Shown here piece after piece: positions 8,791-18,056 of a stretch of DNA of 64,000 nucleotides. The notes under the pieces were generated by a model. It had not been told where the DNA came from, did no database searches, and was given only the letters and a program-made list of their open reading frames with translations. The DNA lies in NCBI RefSeq assembly GCF_003340495.1, contig NZ_QASA01000001.1, positions 6,014,001-6,078,000 on the forward strand, given 5' to 3'. This DNA is from Adhaeribacter pallidiroseus. Lineage in GTDB: Bacteria; Bacteroidota; Bacteroidia; Cytophagales; Hymenobacteraceae. Position 1 is the first letter of the stretch; the number at the start of each line of letters is the position of its first letter. The translations under genes were made by a program, and so were the position numbers.

Positions 8791-11646
8791 ATGATGCATC
8801 CAACCTCCCGAAATTCTTTTTTCCTGCCTTTTCTTTCTTTGCTCATTCTTTTTTGCGGCGTATTCCTGTTTGCTAAAAACACCTTATTACCCAGTAAAGA
8901 TGCCAAACTAGCTTCTTATTATATTCACCGGATTAAGAAAAAGGTGAAATCGGCCATTGGTTCCGAAGAAGACCCGGATGCCCGGGCCCGGTATGAATTT
9001 GAGCGGTTACGGAATCCGTTTACAAACCAAATTCCGGAAAACATTCGCGCCAAAGAACTTAGCTTTTCGGCCAAATTACCCCGGAATGCAGCCTTGTTAC
9101 GCGCTAAAAATGTAAATCCGGCTGCCCGTACTTTAATAGCCGACTGGAACCAGCGGGGTCCTTTTAATGTGGGGGGCCGTACCCGCGCCTTAGCTATTGA
9201 CGTAGCAAACGAAAGTATTATTCTGGCCGGTGGCGTATCGGGAGGCATGTGGCGCTCTACGGATAACGGAACTACCTGGGTAAAAACTACGGAACCCACT
9301 ATGCTGCACAGTGTAACAGCCTTAGCCCAGGATACCCGGCCCGGTAAAACAACTACCTGGTACCATGCCAGCGGTGAATTAGAAGGAAACTCGGCGGCGG
9401 CACCCAGCGCCAACTATCGCGGCAATGGTATTTATAAGTCTACGGATAATGGTGCTTCGTGGCAGATTTTACCGTCTACGCAAACTACCAATGCTACCAC
9501 CTTTAATAATGTTTTTCAATGGAATTGGCGTCTGGCAACGAACTCGGCTAATACCAACCAGGATGAACTCTACGCCGCTACCATTGGCGGTATTCAACGG
9601 TCTATTGACGGCGGAGCCACCTGGACCAACGCTTTAGGTACCAACAGTGCGGTGCAAAGTAATGATTACGCGCGCTACACCGATATTGCCATTAGCAGCC
9701 AGGGAATACGATATGCGACCATGAGCGAAGTAACTACGGATGGTACCGGCAGTTCGCCGGAGAAAGGTATTTTTCGTTCCGTTAACGGTACGGATTGGAC
9801 CGATATTACGCCCGCTAACTTTCCGGCTAATTTCGAGCGCATTGTGTTGGATATTGCGCCAGCTAACGAAAACGTGGTTTATTTTCTGGCGCATACGCCT
9901 GGCTTTGGTAAGTTTAATACTAGTATCTGGAAGTATACCTATGTATCGGGTAACGGCAGCGGGGCCGGTGGAACCTGGGAAAACCGGTCGGCTGGCGTGC
10001 CTGATTTCCGGACCGATATTGGCGATTACGATTCGCAGGGAAATTATAACATGCTGATTAAAGTTAAACCTGATAATCTTAACCAAGTGTTTATTGGCGG
10101 TACTAATCTGTATTTGTCTGCAAATGGTTTTGCAACCGGCGGGCAAACCCGCTGGGTAGGGGGGTACCTGGAAGATGTAAATCCGTATCCGAATCACCAT
10201 CCCGACCAGCATGTACTAACTTTTTACCCATCTAACCCCAACCGCCTGTTATCCGGGCACGATGGCGGATTGAGCCGGGCGAATAATATTAACACCACCG
10301 ATTCTATCCGCTACGAAGATCTGAATCGGGGTTACATTACTACCCAGGCGCACGGGATTGCCATTAATTTAAACGAACGGAATAACGAAATTTTAGGGGG
10401 ATTTCAGGATAATGGTTCCTGGGTAACGCAAGTACCGGAAGCCAATGCCGAATGGAGCGATTTGTTGTTTGGCGATGGAAGTTTTGCGGCCATTGCTACG
10501 AACTCCTGGCTGGTTTCGGCCCAGGAAGGATACATAATCCGGTATGCTTTTAACAATAACCAGTTTCAAGGGTATGCCCAAATAAATCCCATCGGGGTAG
10601 AAGGTTTTGATTTTATTAATCCGTACCTGCTCGATCCGAACAATCAGTATGTGATGTACTTGCCCAAAGGCGATTCTTTGTACCGGAACAGTGATATTTC
10701 GGCTATTCCGGTTTCTACCGGCGATTTAAACACCCAAACCCCTAACTGGCGGGTAATTAACACCCTAGATGCTTCCCTGGCCCGACGGATTACGGCGGTA
10801 GCCGTAAGCAAGCAACCCGCCGATATTGTTTATTTTGGAACGGAGAACGGCAAATTATTTAAGCTTACCAACCCGGCCGCCGCAAACCCCACCCGAACCA
10901 CCATTACCGGAACTAATTTCCCGCCGGGGTATATTGCCTGTATTACCGTTAACCCCAACGATGCCAACGAGGTAATAGTTACTTTTTCGAACTACGGGGT
11001 AATTAGCTTATTTCAAACCAAAGATGGCGGCACTACCTGGGCAGCGGTAGCGGGTAACTTAGAACAAAACCCTGATGGTACCGGCAACGGGCCTTCTACC
11101 CGGTGGGTAACTATTTTACCTTCTACGAACGCGGACGGGCAAACCAAATATTTTGTGGGAACCAGTACCGGTTTGTACGCCACCGCCAACCTGCAAGGCG
11201 CGCAAACTGTATGGCTGAAGGAAGGACAAACCACTATTGGCGATGTACCCGTAGATATGGTTTTATCGCGGGCAGTGGATAATTTAGTAGCGGTGGGTAC
11301 GCATGGAAACGGGGTGTATACCGTAAACTACAATATCGATATTGAAAACCCTGCTTCGGCCGATCAGGTGGTAGTTAGAGCTTATCCTTCGCCTTTTTCC
11401 AGCACGAATCCGGTAAATATTGAATACACCATTCCCCAGGCAAGTAGAGTTACCATAAAAATTTACGATGTAGCTGGCCGGTTGGTAGCTACTTTGTTTG
11501 ACGAAAGCAAACAACCGGGTAACAATGTAGTGCAATGGAATGGGCAATCGCCGGGCGGCGGCCGGGTGCACAGCGGTATTTACTTGTATACCGTTGCCAC
11601 CGCTTCCGATTTACAATCGGGTAGAATATTGTATCTGGGTGAATAG
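8791..11646 (+). CDS. T9SS-exported Asp-box (BNR/VPS10-like) propeller protein
   Basis: About 951 residues from ATG 8791 (ATG 8794 is equally possible). A signal/membrane segment at 10-30 leads to beta-propeller blades marked by Asp-boxes S-x-D-x-G-x-T-W: STDNGTTWVKT near 154, STDNGASWQ near 215, SIDGGATW near 270 and TKDGGTTW near 743. The last 90 residues from about 860 (AYPSPFSS, IKIYDVAGRLVATL, GRVHSGIYLYTV) form a type A sorting domain with an FlgD-Ig look, which targets proteins to the cell surface through T9SS. Substrate is unknown; a sialidase or xyloglucanase role cannot be claimed, because the blades are shared by many folds. A perfect terminator palindrome follows. Confidence 0.85.
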   Translation: MMHPTSRNSFFLPFLSLLILFCGVFLFAKNTLLPSKDAKLASYYIHRIKKKVKSAIGSEEDPDARARYEFERLRNPFTNQIPENIRAKELSFSAKLPRNAALLRAKNVNPAARTLIADWNQRGPFNVGGRTRALAIDVANESIILAGGVSGGMWRSTDNGTTWVKTTEPTMLHSVTALAQDTRPGKTTTWYHASGELEGNSAAAPSANYRGNGIYKSTDNGASWQILPSTQTTNATTFNNVFQWNWRLATNSANTNQDELYAATIGGIQRSIDGGATWTNALGTNSAVQSNDYARYTDIAISSQGIRYATMSEVTTDGTGSSPEKGIFRSVNGTDWTDITPANFPANFERIVLDIAPANENVVYFLAHTPGFGKFNTSIWKYTYVSGNGSGAGGTWENRSAGVPDFRTDIGDYDSQGNYNMLIKVKPDNLNQVFIGGTNLYLSANGFATGGQTRWVGGYLEDVNPYPNHHPDQHVLTFYPSNPNRLLSGHDGGLSRANNINTTDSIRYEDLNRGYITTQAHGIAINLNERNNEILGGFQDNGSWVTQVPEANAEWSDLLFGDGSFAAIATNSWLVSAQEGYIIRYAFNNNQFQGYAQINPIGVEGFDFINPYLLDPNNQYVMYLPKGDSLYRNSDISAIPVSTGDLNTQTPNWRVINTLDASLARRITAVAVSKQPADIVYFGTENGKLFKLTNPAAANPTRTTITGTNFPPGYIACITVNPNDANEVIVTFSNYGVISLFQTKDGGTTWAAVAGNLEQNPDGTGNGPSTRWVTILPSTNADGQTKYFVGTSTGLYATANLQGAQTVWLKEGQTTIGDVPVDMVLSRAVDNLVAVGTHGNGVYTVNYNIDIENPASADQVVVRAYPSPFSSTNPVNIEYTIPQASRVTIKIYDVAGRLVATLFDESKQPGNNVVQWNGQSPGGGRVHSGIYLYTVATASDLQSGRILYLGE

Positions 11647-11689
11647 CAACTTGCCGTGTGTAATGAATACGTTGAGAGGGTAAAATTTA

Positions 11690-11727
11690 AAAAAAGAGGC
11701 TGGTTGCATGCAACCAGCCTCTTTTTT
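11690..11727. terminator. Bidirectional terminator between the Asp-box gene and hemB
   Basis: A perfect palindrome of 19 nt per arm (AAAAAAGAGGCTGGTTGCA and its complement) with A-run and T-run flanks. It can stop both convergent transcripts. Confidence 0.92.
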
Positions 11728-11745
11728 AAATATAATGATTGCTGC

Positions 11746-12726
11746 TTAGCCCTTTTTTAAGTATTGGGCAGCTTCTTTCGCAAAGTAGGTAAGAATAATA
11801 TCGGCACCGGCCCGTTTCATGCTGAGTAAACATTCCATCATGGCTTTATCGCCATCAATCCAACCGTTTTGGGCAGCGGCTTTCACCATGGCATATTCGC
11901 CGCTTACGTTATAAGCCGCAATAGGCAAATGCGAGTTATCGCGTAATAACTTAATAATATCCAGGTAAGCCAGGGCGGGTTTTACCATTAAGTAATCGGC
12001 TCCCTCGACCGTATCCAGCTCAGCTTCCAGTAACGCTTCGCGGCTATTGGCTGGGTTCATCTGGTAGGTTTTCTTATCCCCAAATTTGGGCGCTGAAGCC
12101 AGGGCATCGCGGAAGGGACCGTAGAAGGCACCGGCGTATTTAGCTGTATAGCTCATAATAGCCACATTCTGAAACCCATGCTGGTCTAGCTTTTCCCGGA
12201 TAAAGCCTATCCGCCCATCCATCATGTCGGAAGGCGCAATAATATCGGCACCGGCCCGGGCTTGTTCCAAAGCCATTTTACCGAGAATCTCTAAAGTAGC
12301 ATCGTTTAAGATTTCGCCGTTGTCTACAATGCCGTCGTGACCATCCGAAGAATAAGGATCCATGGCCACATCAGTAACCAAAATAACTTCCGGAAAATTC
12401 TTTTTTACCTCCCGGATAAACGAAGGAAACAAACCTTCGGGATTAAAGCTTTGAGTAGCAAACCGGTCTTTTTGGCTTTCGGGAATGTTGGGGAAAGGCG
12501 CAAAGGCTTTTACCCCTAACTCCACGCAAGCCGCAATTTCGTCGAGCATTCTGTCGGTAGAATACCGGGCAATGCCGGGCATCGAAGTTATTTCTTCTTT
12601 TTTATTGGCACCTTCCAGTACAAAAATGGGATATATAAAATCGTGAACGGTAAGGTTATTTTCCTGAACCAGGTTCCGGATAACTTCTGTTCTCCGGTTC
12701 CGGCGCGGACGTCTGGTTAAGTTCAT
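11746..12726 (-). CDS. hemB: Porphobilinogen synthase (delta-aminolevulinate dehydratase)
   Basis: 326 residues. It condenses two 5-aminolevulinates to porphobilinogen in tetrapyrrole synthesis. The Schiff-base lysines are Lys196 (MSYTAKYAGAFYGPF) and Lys249 (YLMVKPALAYLD). At the metal site the zinc cysteines of the E. coli enzyme are replaced: the segment reads DVAMDPYSSDGHDG (119-132), the Asp/Ala form known from Mg-dependent enzymes such as Pseudomonas. The N-terminal arm MNLTRRPRRNRRTEVIRNLV is typical. It is monocistronic with a shared downstream terminator. Confidence 0.97.
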   Translation of the reverse strand: MNLTRRPRRNRRTEVIRNLVQENNLTVHDFIYPIFVLEGANKKEEITSMPGIARYSTDRMLDEIAACVELGVKAFAPFPNIPESQKDRFATQSFNPEGLFPSFIREVKKNFPEVILVTDVAMDPYSSDGHDGIVDNGEILNDATLEILGKMALEQARAGADIIAPSDMMDGRIGFIREKLDQHGFQNVAIMSYTAKYAGAFYGPFRDALASAPKFGDKKTYQMNPANSREALLEAELDTVEGADYLMVKPALAYLDIIKLLRDNSHLPIAAYNVSGEYAMVKAAAQNGWIDGDKAMMECLLSMKRAGADIILTYFAKEAAQYLKKG

Positions 12727-12822
12727 GGGGTAAAATTTAAAATTTTAATTTTTTAAGCTTTTTTAATTGCTTAGTTATACCACAAAGTTTAAACAGGCAC
12801 CGTTCCCTTGCAAGTAAATATC

Positions 12823-13671
12823 TTAGTTCTTTTGGCCTAAGTAAAACGGAGTATTGGTGGGCGTTAAAATGCCACTTTCGTAAGTGCCCGACGAACCACC
12901 CACCGGATTAAAATCAAATTCTAACCACTCGTACAGGTTGCTGTATTTTTCGCCGACGTACACTTGTTTCTGAATATTGTTGCGCGCACTTGTTACGGAA
13001 ATGTGGTATTCGGTTACCGGAATATCACTTAAATAGTAATTTTGGTCTGCATCGTTGGTAATGGTAAATGATTTAACAATAGTGCCGGCGGCGCCCGCCG
13101 GGGTGCCATCGAGGTATGTGGCGCCAACGGTAGGAGCCAGGGTAATGGTTACTTGGGTGCCGGCTACCATGGCCGGAACTACGGCATTATCGTTTACAAA
13201 ACGCAACGAACCGCCAAAATACCCCGCCCCACTTCTTACATCCGCTCCCCGGTCGGCAATGCGGCCGCTTAGTTTCCAGACAAAGTTTTTGGTTACACCT
13301 TTATCTCCGGCGGTAAAAGCATCGTAGTCCCGGTCGTCTGGCATACCCATCCGCAAAAGATACGTTTTGCCTTTGTAGGCTACTTCTTTCCAGGCGTATA
13401 TTTTCCAGCCGCCCACGGTAGATAAAGGCAAAGCATATTTTCCATCGGCACCGGTAGTGCCATCTACGTAAATGTTAGCCCCAGTGGGGTTTTCGGCTCT
13501 TACTTTTACCCCCGCCATAGGCTGGCCGTGTGTATCCAGTACCGTTCCGCTAACGGTATTGGCACCCGCGTTTTTATCTGGTTTGGGGTCGTCGTTTTTG
13601 GTAGTGCAGGCAGTAAAGAAAAAGCAAGCTATAAAGTTAAACAGGAAAAGAAGGACTAATTGTTTTTTCAT
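12823..13671 (-). CDS. Carboxypeptidase-regulatory-like lipoprotein
   Basis: 282 residues. The signal MKKQLVLLFLFNFIACFFFTAC gives a lipobox ending at Cys22. Residues about 38-95 (NTVSGTVLDTHGQPMAGVKV, GADGKYALPL) form a CarboxypepD_reg/CNA-B-like beta-sandwich common in Bacteroidota surface proteins. The remainder is beta-rich and unassigned (TQVTITLAPTVG, YYLSDIPVTEYHISVTS). Probably outer-membrane anchored. There is no SusC/D partner nearby. It lies alone between hemB and a membrane protein. Confidence 0.75.
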   Translation of the reverse strand: MKKQLVLLFLFNFIACFFFTACTTKNDDPKPDKNAGANTVSGTVLDTHGQPMAGVKVRAENPTGANIYVDGTTGADGKYALPLSTVGGWKIYAWKEVAYKGKTYLLRMGMPDDRDYDAFTAGDKGVTKNFVWKLSGRIADRGADVRSGAGYFGGSLRFVNDNAVVPAMVAGTQVTITLAPTVGATYLDGTPAGAAGTIVKSFTITNDADQNYYLSDIPVTEYHISVTSARNNIQKQVYVGEKYSNLYEWLEFDFNPVGGSSGTYESGILTPTNTPFYLGQKN

Positions 13672-13829
13672 GGTTAGTTGTAAATTTTAGAAGGATTTTA
13701 GAATCAGATTAGAAAAGGAAAAATGTATTTCGGGTTAAAAAACTGTTGAGAAAATCAAAAGAAATTCGGAAAATTTTAAAAAATGGTGGTTTGTGAACAG
13801 CAGCGGGAGCGGAGGAACGGGCTGGGAAA

Positions 13830-14426
13830 TTAGATTTTAGGAAATTCCAAGGTGTTTTCCGGGGAACAGGGTACGGTGTGGCGGTCGCGGGTTAAGAGCA
13901 CTACAATGGCCAGCAAACTCCAGGCAATAGCCGAGTAAATACTGCCGATTAAAAATGTACCTTGGCTCCGGCCCCAGAGCGTGATAACCAACATAGAAAC
14001 CGGGAACCACAGGCCAACCACTAACGGAACAAACCGGTGCCAGCCAGGCAATACTTTCGCGCGAACCACGGCTATGCCAACCAAGATCATGATCAGGTTG
14101 CTGATTGGCCAGAAGGTGTCCAGGATCCAGAACAAAGTAGTTCGTTCTTTGGGAAATAAAAGCAGGTAAATATTAGAAGCTTCGGCGAGCAGCAAAGTGC
14201 CGATAATAACCCACAGAATACCCTGGCCAAACCGGGAAGTGCCCGCGGCTTTCATCCGTTGCAACGCAACGATACTCGCCAGCCAAGCCGTAATATAAAT
14301 CAGCTCCCAGGCGCCGGTAAACCACGAATAGGCTAATTCTTGTTTGTAAACTTCTTCTAATTGCATGCCGATAAAAAGGAAAGGGGCGCCAATAAGGGCC
14401 AGCGTTCCGAGCGTTTTGTTGTTCAT
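13830..14426 (-). CDS. Polytopic membrane protein of unknown function
   Basis: 198 residues from MNNKTLGTLALIGAPFLFIG (14426); an earlier ATG at 14468 would add 14 polar residues and is less likely. About six hydrophobic segments can be seen (LGTLALIGAPFLFIG, LIYITAWLASIVAL, GILWVIIGTLLLAEASNIYLL, LIMILVGIAVV, FVPLVVGLWFPVSMLVI, AIAWSLLAIVVLLT). No family recognised. It is placed between a lipoprotein gene and the LytTR locus on the same strand, with no obvious operon link. Confidence 0.7.
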   Translation of the reverse strand: MNNKTLGTLALIGAPFLFIGMQLEEVYKQELAYSWFTGAWELIYITAWLASIVALQRMKAAGTSRFGQGILWVIIGTLLLAEASNIYLLLFPKERTTLFWILDTFWPISNLIMILVGIAVVRAKVLPGWHRFVPLVVGLWFPVSMLVITLWGRSQGTFLIGSIYSAIAWSLLAIVVLLTRDRHTVPCSPENTLEFPKI

Positions 14427-14667
14427 GAGTTTAGTTTTTTCGTTGTTTTTGTACAAAAGAATATGCAAGCGCCTGATTTGTGAATGGCTACCTGCGTCAT
14501 TGGCCTAATTACAAAACTCACCCGTAGAAAAAGCTGCTTGAATGGTATTGGCCGGCGGGCTTCTTTTTATCAATTAAGGATGAAGGCAACCGGAGAAAAA
14601 GCCTAAAGGCTAGCCAATTTGCGGAGTCGGGTTAAATGTCCGTATTAAAAAGGAGAGCTATATAGCC

Positions 14668-14715
14668 GGTAAAAGAAGAAGCCGCTTTCCTGCGAAAGCG
14701 GCTTCTTCTTTTACC
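14668..14715 (-). terminator. Long hairpin terminator of the LytS/LytTR transcription unit
   Basis: A perfect 21-bp stem (GGTAAAAGAAGAAGCCGCTTT with its complement) around the loop CCTGCG, with T-rich flanks. It lies downstream of the minus-strand LytTR gene. Confidence 0.8.
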
Positions 14716-14755
14716 AAGTGCGGGGAAGATAATAGAAATTTAAAACAGCATAGTT

Positions 14756-14980
14756 CTAAGCCTTTTCAATCTTTTCAGATGAATCTATTTGGCTACGAAA
14801 CGAACTAAGCTCCTCCCGTAGGATCAGAACAAATGGGAAAAGCTGGATAATTAAATATATAACCTTCAAGTAAGTATTTTTCGGGCGATACCGGCCAGAG
14901 TTTATCTCGAACGCTTGTCGGGCAGTATAGGAATAGCCAAAAACGCTGGACTTCTGTTGTGGGTGTTCCGGAAAGTTCAA
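14756..14980 (-). CDS. Doubtful small ORF with one membrane segment
   Basis: 74 codons from ATG 14980. The product has a soluble start (MNFPEHPQQKSSVFGYSYT), one hydrophobic stretch (VIYLIIQLFPFVLIL) and a charged end (SSEKIEKA). It sits between the LytTR gene and its terminator on the same strand, so it would be transcribed, but I know no family and coding bias is unclear. Confidence 0.25.
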   Translation of the reverse strand: MNFPEHPQQKSSVFGYSYTARQAFEINSGRYRPKNTYLKVIYLIIQLFPFVLILREELSSFRSQIDSSEKIEKA

Positions 14981-15041
14981 ATGCTTTGGTATTGCTTGCC
15001 TGGATGTAGGGTAAAAACTGTTTAAGGCAATCTTATTTTTA

Positions 15042-15818
15042 TTAGCCGCCTAACCATTTTTTAAATTCGGGAGCCCGGTCGCGGCTTACGTATACCTCTT
15101 CGTTGGGAGCAGGCTTTAAGGCTAACTTGTATTTACCATTAAAATGCACAAAAATATCGCTGATGGCCCGGCGTTGCACTAAATACTGGCGGCTAGCCCG
15201 AAAAAACCTGGTGCTATCTACCTGTTGCTCTACTTCTTCCAAAGTATGATCTAAAGAAAAATAACGGCCATCGTGGGTTTTTAAAAAAGTAACCCGGTCT
15301 TCGCTGTAAAAATAAGCCGCCTCGTTGGTGTCTATCGAAATAAGCCGCTGCCCTTGCCGTACCAGAAAGTATTCCCGGATAGGTTTGCTACTGGTTTGCG
15401 TGGTGCGCCGCAATTCCTGTAACAGTTCATCCAAGTTAGCGGTTGGCGGCTTGCCGTAAACCTGTTGCAGTTGCTGAAACTTAATTAAACTTTTCTGTAA
15501 ATCTTCGCGCTGAATAGGTTTGAGCAAATAGTCGATGCTGTGGACCTTAAAAGCTTGTAAAGCAAATTCGTCGTAAGCGGTAGTAAAAATTACCGGGCAG
15601 GTTACCTCTACTTCGCTGAAAATCTCAAAGCTTTGCCCGTCTACCAGTTCTATGTCCATCAGAATTAAATCCGGCATGGAATGGGAACGCAGAAACTGTA
15701 CGCTTTCTTCAATGCTATCGGCCGGGCCCAGAATCCGGGCTTCGGGTACAATGTGGCGTACCATTTCCAGCATGCGCTCGGCGGCAACGGTTTCATCTTC
15801 AATAATCAGAATTTTCAT
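15042..15818 (-). CDS. LytTR-family response regulator
   Basis: 258 residues. The receiver domain (1-120) has the acidic pair Glu7/Asp8, the phospho-acceptor Asp55 in LILMDIELVDG, Thr80 and Lys100 (DYLLKPIQ). A LytTR DNA-binding domain fills about 150-258 (REYFLVRQGQRLISIDTNEAAYFYSEDRV, RASRQYLVQRRAI). It overlaps the sensor kinase gene by 4 nt (ATGA), so the two are translationally coupled. Targets are unknown; no matching LytTR box repeat was recognised in this window. Confidence 0.93.
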   Translation of the reverse strand: MKILIIEDETVAAERMLEMVRHIVPEARILGPADSIEESVQFLRSHSMPDLILMDIELVDGQSFEIFSEVEVTCPVIFTTAYDEFALQAFKVHSIDYLLKPIQREDLQKSLIKFQQLQQVYGKPPTANLDELLQELRRTTQTSSKPIREYFLVRQGQRLISIDTNEAAYFYSEDRVTFLKTHDGRYFSLDHTLEEVEQQVDSTRFFRASRQYLVQRRAISDIFVHFNGKYKLALKPAPNEEVYVSRDRAPEFKKWLGG

Positions 15819-16840
15819 GCAGTTTCGGCTTTAATGAGCGGAACTTTTACTGTAAAAGATTCCGGTTCTTGCGTAATAATAATGGCGGGCTGGTCCAGTA
15901 TTTTGTACTTAGCGGCAATGTTTGCCAAACCTACTTTATTGGTAAGCACCTGGCCTCTTTTGGGTTGAAAATTGTTGCGGACCACCAACCAGTCCTGCTC
16001 ACTCCTGATACTAACCGTTAAAGGTTTGCGTACCGAAACCTGGTTGTGTTTCATGGCATTTTCCAGGAGTATTTGCAGCGTAAGCGGCGGAATCAAGTAA
16101 TTTTTTAAATTTTCCGCCACGTCTATGCCCAGCGAAATACCTTCGCCAAAGCGGGTGCGCAACAAGAAAAAATACGCCTGTGTAAATTGTAATTCCTGAT
16201 CTAAACCGATGAGCTCTTTTTCGTTACTCTGCAGCAAGTAGCGGTATACCTGGGCCAATTCCGCAATAAACTTTACAGCTTTCGCCGAGTCTGTTTCTAC
16301 TAAAGCGGTTAAGGTATTCAGGCTGTTAAATAAAAAGTGCGGTTTCACCTGGTTTTTCAGAGATTCGAGTTGGGCAATCAAATTAATTTTTTTGAGCTCC
16401 TCTGCTTCTTGCGTGGCTTTTTTCCAAGCTTCCATATAAAACAATAATTCGTAAAAAGCGGCTACCAAAACGCCGAATAAAAATGTATAAAGAAACCCAT
16501 ACAGCAGAAATATAGGTTTTACCGCTAAAATCTCTTGCGGACTTTCGTGCAAAAGCATTAAGGCTCCGTACAAAATAGCATTGGCCAGTAACACCCCCAA
16601 CAATTCTAAAAAGTATCTTTTAACCGACAGCTGTAAGGCATAACGCCGGTGAAAAAAAAGTACCACGGCCCGGCTGGTTTCCCAGATTACTACCGAAGCC
16701 AGCAGAATATTATCCAGCAAACCTTGTAGCGTAATTTTCCCTTCCATCTCCAGGGTGGCCGAACCAAAGAGCCCAAACCGGAGCAGGGCCACCACCATTA
16801 TTCCGATGATGCGTATTTGGTAGCTATGGGTAAGTTTCAA
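15815..16840 (-). CDS. LytS-type sensor histidine kinase
   Basis: 341 residues. The N-terminal half has about four membrane segments (IIGIMVVALLRFGLFG, LLDNILLASVVIW, YFLELLGVLLANAILYGALML, FLLYGFLYTFLFGVLVAAFY). The His_kinase domain has phosphorylated His168 in NQVKPHFLFNSLNTL, and an HATPase region has the N-box LLENAMKHN. No extracellular sensory domain is apparent, so the membrane region itself probably senses the signal. It is first gene of the coupled pair with the LytTR regulator. Confidence 0.93.
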   Translation of the reverse strand: MKLTHSYQIRIIGIMVVALLRFGLFGSATLEMEGKITLQGLLDNILLASVVIWETSRAVVLFFHRRYALQLSVKRYFLELLGVLLANAILYGALMLLHESPQEILAVKPIFLLYGFLYTFLFGVLVAAFYELLFYMEAWKKATQEAEELKKINLIAQLESLKNQVKPHFLFNSLNTLTALVETDSAKAVKFIAELAQVYRYLLQSNEKELIGLDQELQFTQAYFFLLRTRFGEGISLGIDVAENLKNYLIPPLTLQILLENAMKHNQVSVRKPLTVSIRSEQDWLVVRNNFQPKRGQVLTNKVGLANIAAKYKILDQPAIIITQEPESFTVKVPLIKAETA

Positions 16841-17192
16841 AAGACAGAAGGCTAAGCGTTTGGCTATCTACAAAGTAAGAAGCTTTGGGCTGCTTCGCAA
16901 ACAAGAATTTTACCCGAGCCCCCAACAAATAGCCTGAGTCGTAGAAAGAGCAGTCCGACTCGCCTCGCTTGCTTAAGGGTTCAGGATGCTTCTATCTTTT
17001 GTGCAGAATGGGGTAAACTGCGGAACGTAAGAAGAATTTTTAAATTTTGGCCGGCCTTTGCTTGTGCAAAACCTATATTGGTAAAATGAGCTGCCACAGT
17101 AGTTGGCGCTGAATTTAGGATTGGGATTAATGCAAAACAAAAAAGCCAGCTAGGCTGGCTTTCAGGTAAATCATGGTAAAACTAGAAGCGGC
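16841..17192. other. Intergenic region between the kinase gene and the ferritin-like pair
   Basis: About 350 bp with no ORF. It should contain the kinase promoter, but I see no exact TAnnTTTG. A terminator for the ferritin-like genes lies at 17142-17162. Confidence 0.6.
17138..17162 (-). terminator. Terminator after the ferritin-like genes
   Basis: AAAGCCAGC and GCTGGCTTT flank a TAG loop; the minus strand continues with a T-rich run. It lies about 30 bp past the stop of the frameshifted ferritin-like gene. Confidence 0.85.
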
Positions 17193-18043
17193 TTAGCCGG
17201 GTAGTTTTTGGCCTTCTTTAAAGAAATTATTTAAAATAGCTACTACCTGGGCCATTTCTAAAGGCTCATCAAAAGCTTCGGAAGCCGGGTTAGCGTTTAC
17301 GATATTGGCAATATTGACAGTAGCTTGCACCGTAGCTTCTTCGCCGTCGTAAATTGGTTGCGTAAACTCCGGTAAATTGCCCCGGTCTTTTAAAGTAATC
17401 CAGGGTTTGTTGTTGGTTAAGTTCTGGACATCGCGCCGCATGCGGCGGAAATAGGCGGCGTGCCTTGCCTCGGCCGAGTGTATTTGTAATGCCGTTTGCA
17501 ACACCGCATCGTTGGCCATAATAGCGGGTTTGGGAGCCTGTCCTTTGTACGCCCGGACACCAGTATCTTCAAAAGACTGCCCCAGCGCTAATACGGTAGG
17601 ATAGTCGTTAAATGGATCCGTTATTTTACCGCCCGCGGTATAATCAAACCGCGCTTCATCAATGGTGATGGGAGTGCCCCTAAATCGGTTATGGCTTTTT
17701 GTAAAGTAGCTACGTGGCCTTTTTCGTTATCCAGAATAGTTTGCAGGCCCGTTTTAAAATCGGCCGGCAGGCTGGTGCCCCGCTCTAAGGCTAAGCGGTA
17801 GTAAGTAGAATCGGTTAACTCGGCGGTTAAGGCAAAATTCAGAATCGCAATTATATCGGCGTTGTTGCCGGTCTGGCCGTAAGCTTTATTAAATACCGCT
17901 CCAAAAGCTACCGGAACAGCGGCCGCAGCCAACTTTTTGCCGAAACCACTCATGTACTTAAATACCTGGCGGCGGCTATCAAAGCGTTCGTAAACTTCCG
18001 GATCTACTTTTTCTATTTCTGTAAATATATTAAAGATATTCAT
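17193..18043 (-). pseudogene. Ferritin-like domain protein, interrupted by a -1 frameshift
   Basis: Two frames join into one gene of about 283 residues. Frame 1 (18043 to about 17678) reads MNIFNIFTEIEKVDPEVYE, then the ferritin-like helices ALTAELTDSTYYRLALE and LDNEKGHVATLQKAITDLG. Shifting at the GGGG run (plus-strand cccc 17677-17680) continues as GTPITIDEARFDYTAGG, PTVLALGQSFEDTGVRAY and IHSAEARHAAYFRRMRR down to 17193. One missing base in the run accounts for everything. Without the shift, frame 1 ends in an unrelated tail (LMKRGLIIPRAVK) at 17621. It lies 13 bp after its paralogue. This is either a true pseudogene or a sequencing indel. Confidence 0.85.
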
Positions 18044-18056
18044 GTTGTTTTCTTAA

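Larger units (their letters stand above)
14469..15041. other. Intergenic region downstream of the LytTR gene
   Basis: It holds a strong 21-bp-stem hairpin (14668-14715) and a doubtful 74-codon minus-strand ORF (14756-14980), both listed separately. Nothing else was recognised. Confidence 0.6.

Noticed and set aside
9634-10212. Long antisense frame within the Asp-box protein
   Set aside because: Shadow of a real gene; the plus frame has the Asp-boxes and the sorting domain.
17621-17680. Programmed frameshifting in the ferritin-like gene
   Set aside because: The junction is a GGGG run, not a slippery heptamer; a plain indel explains it better.
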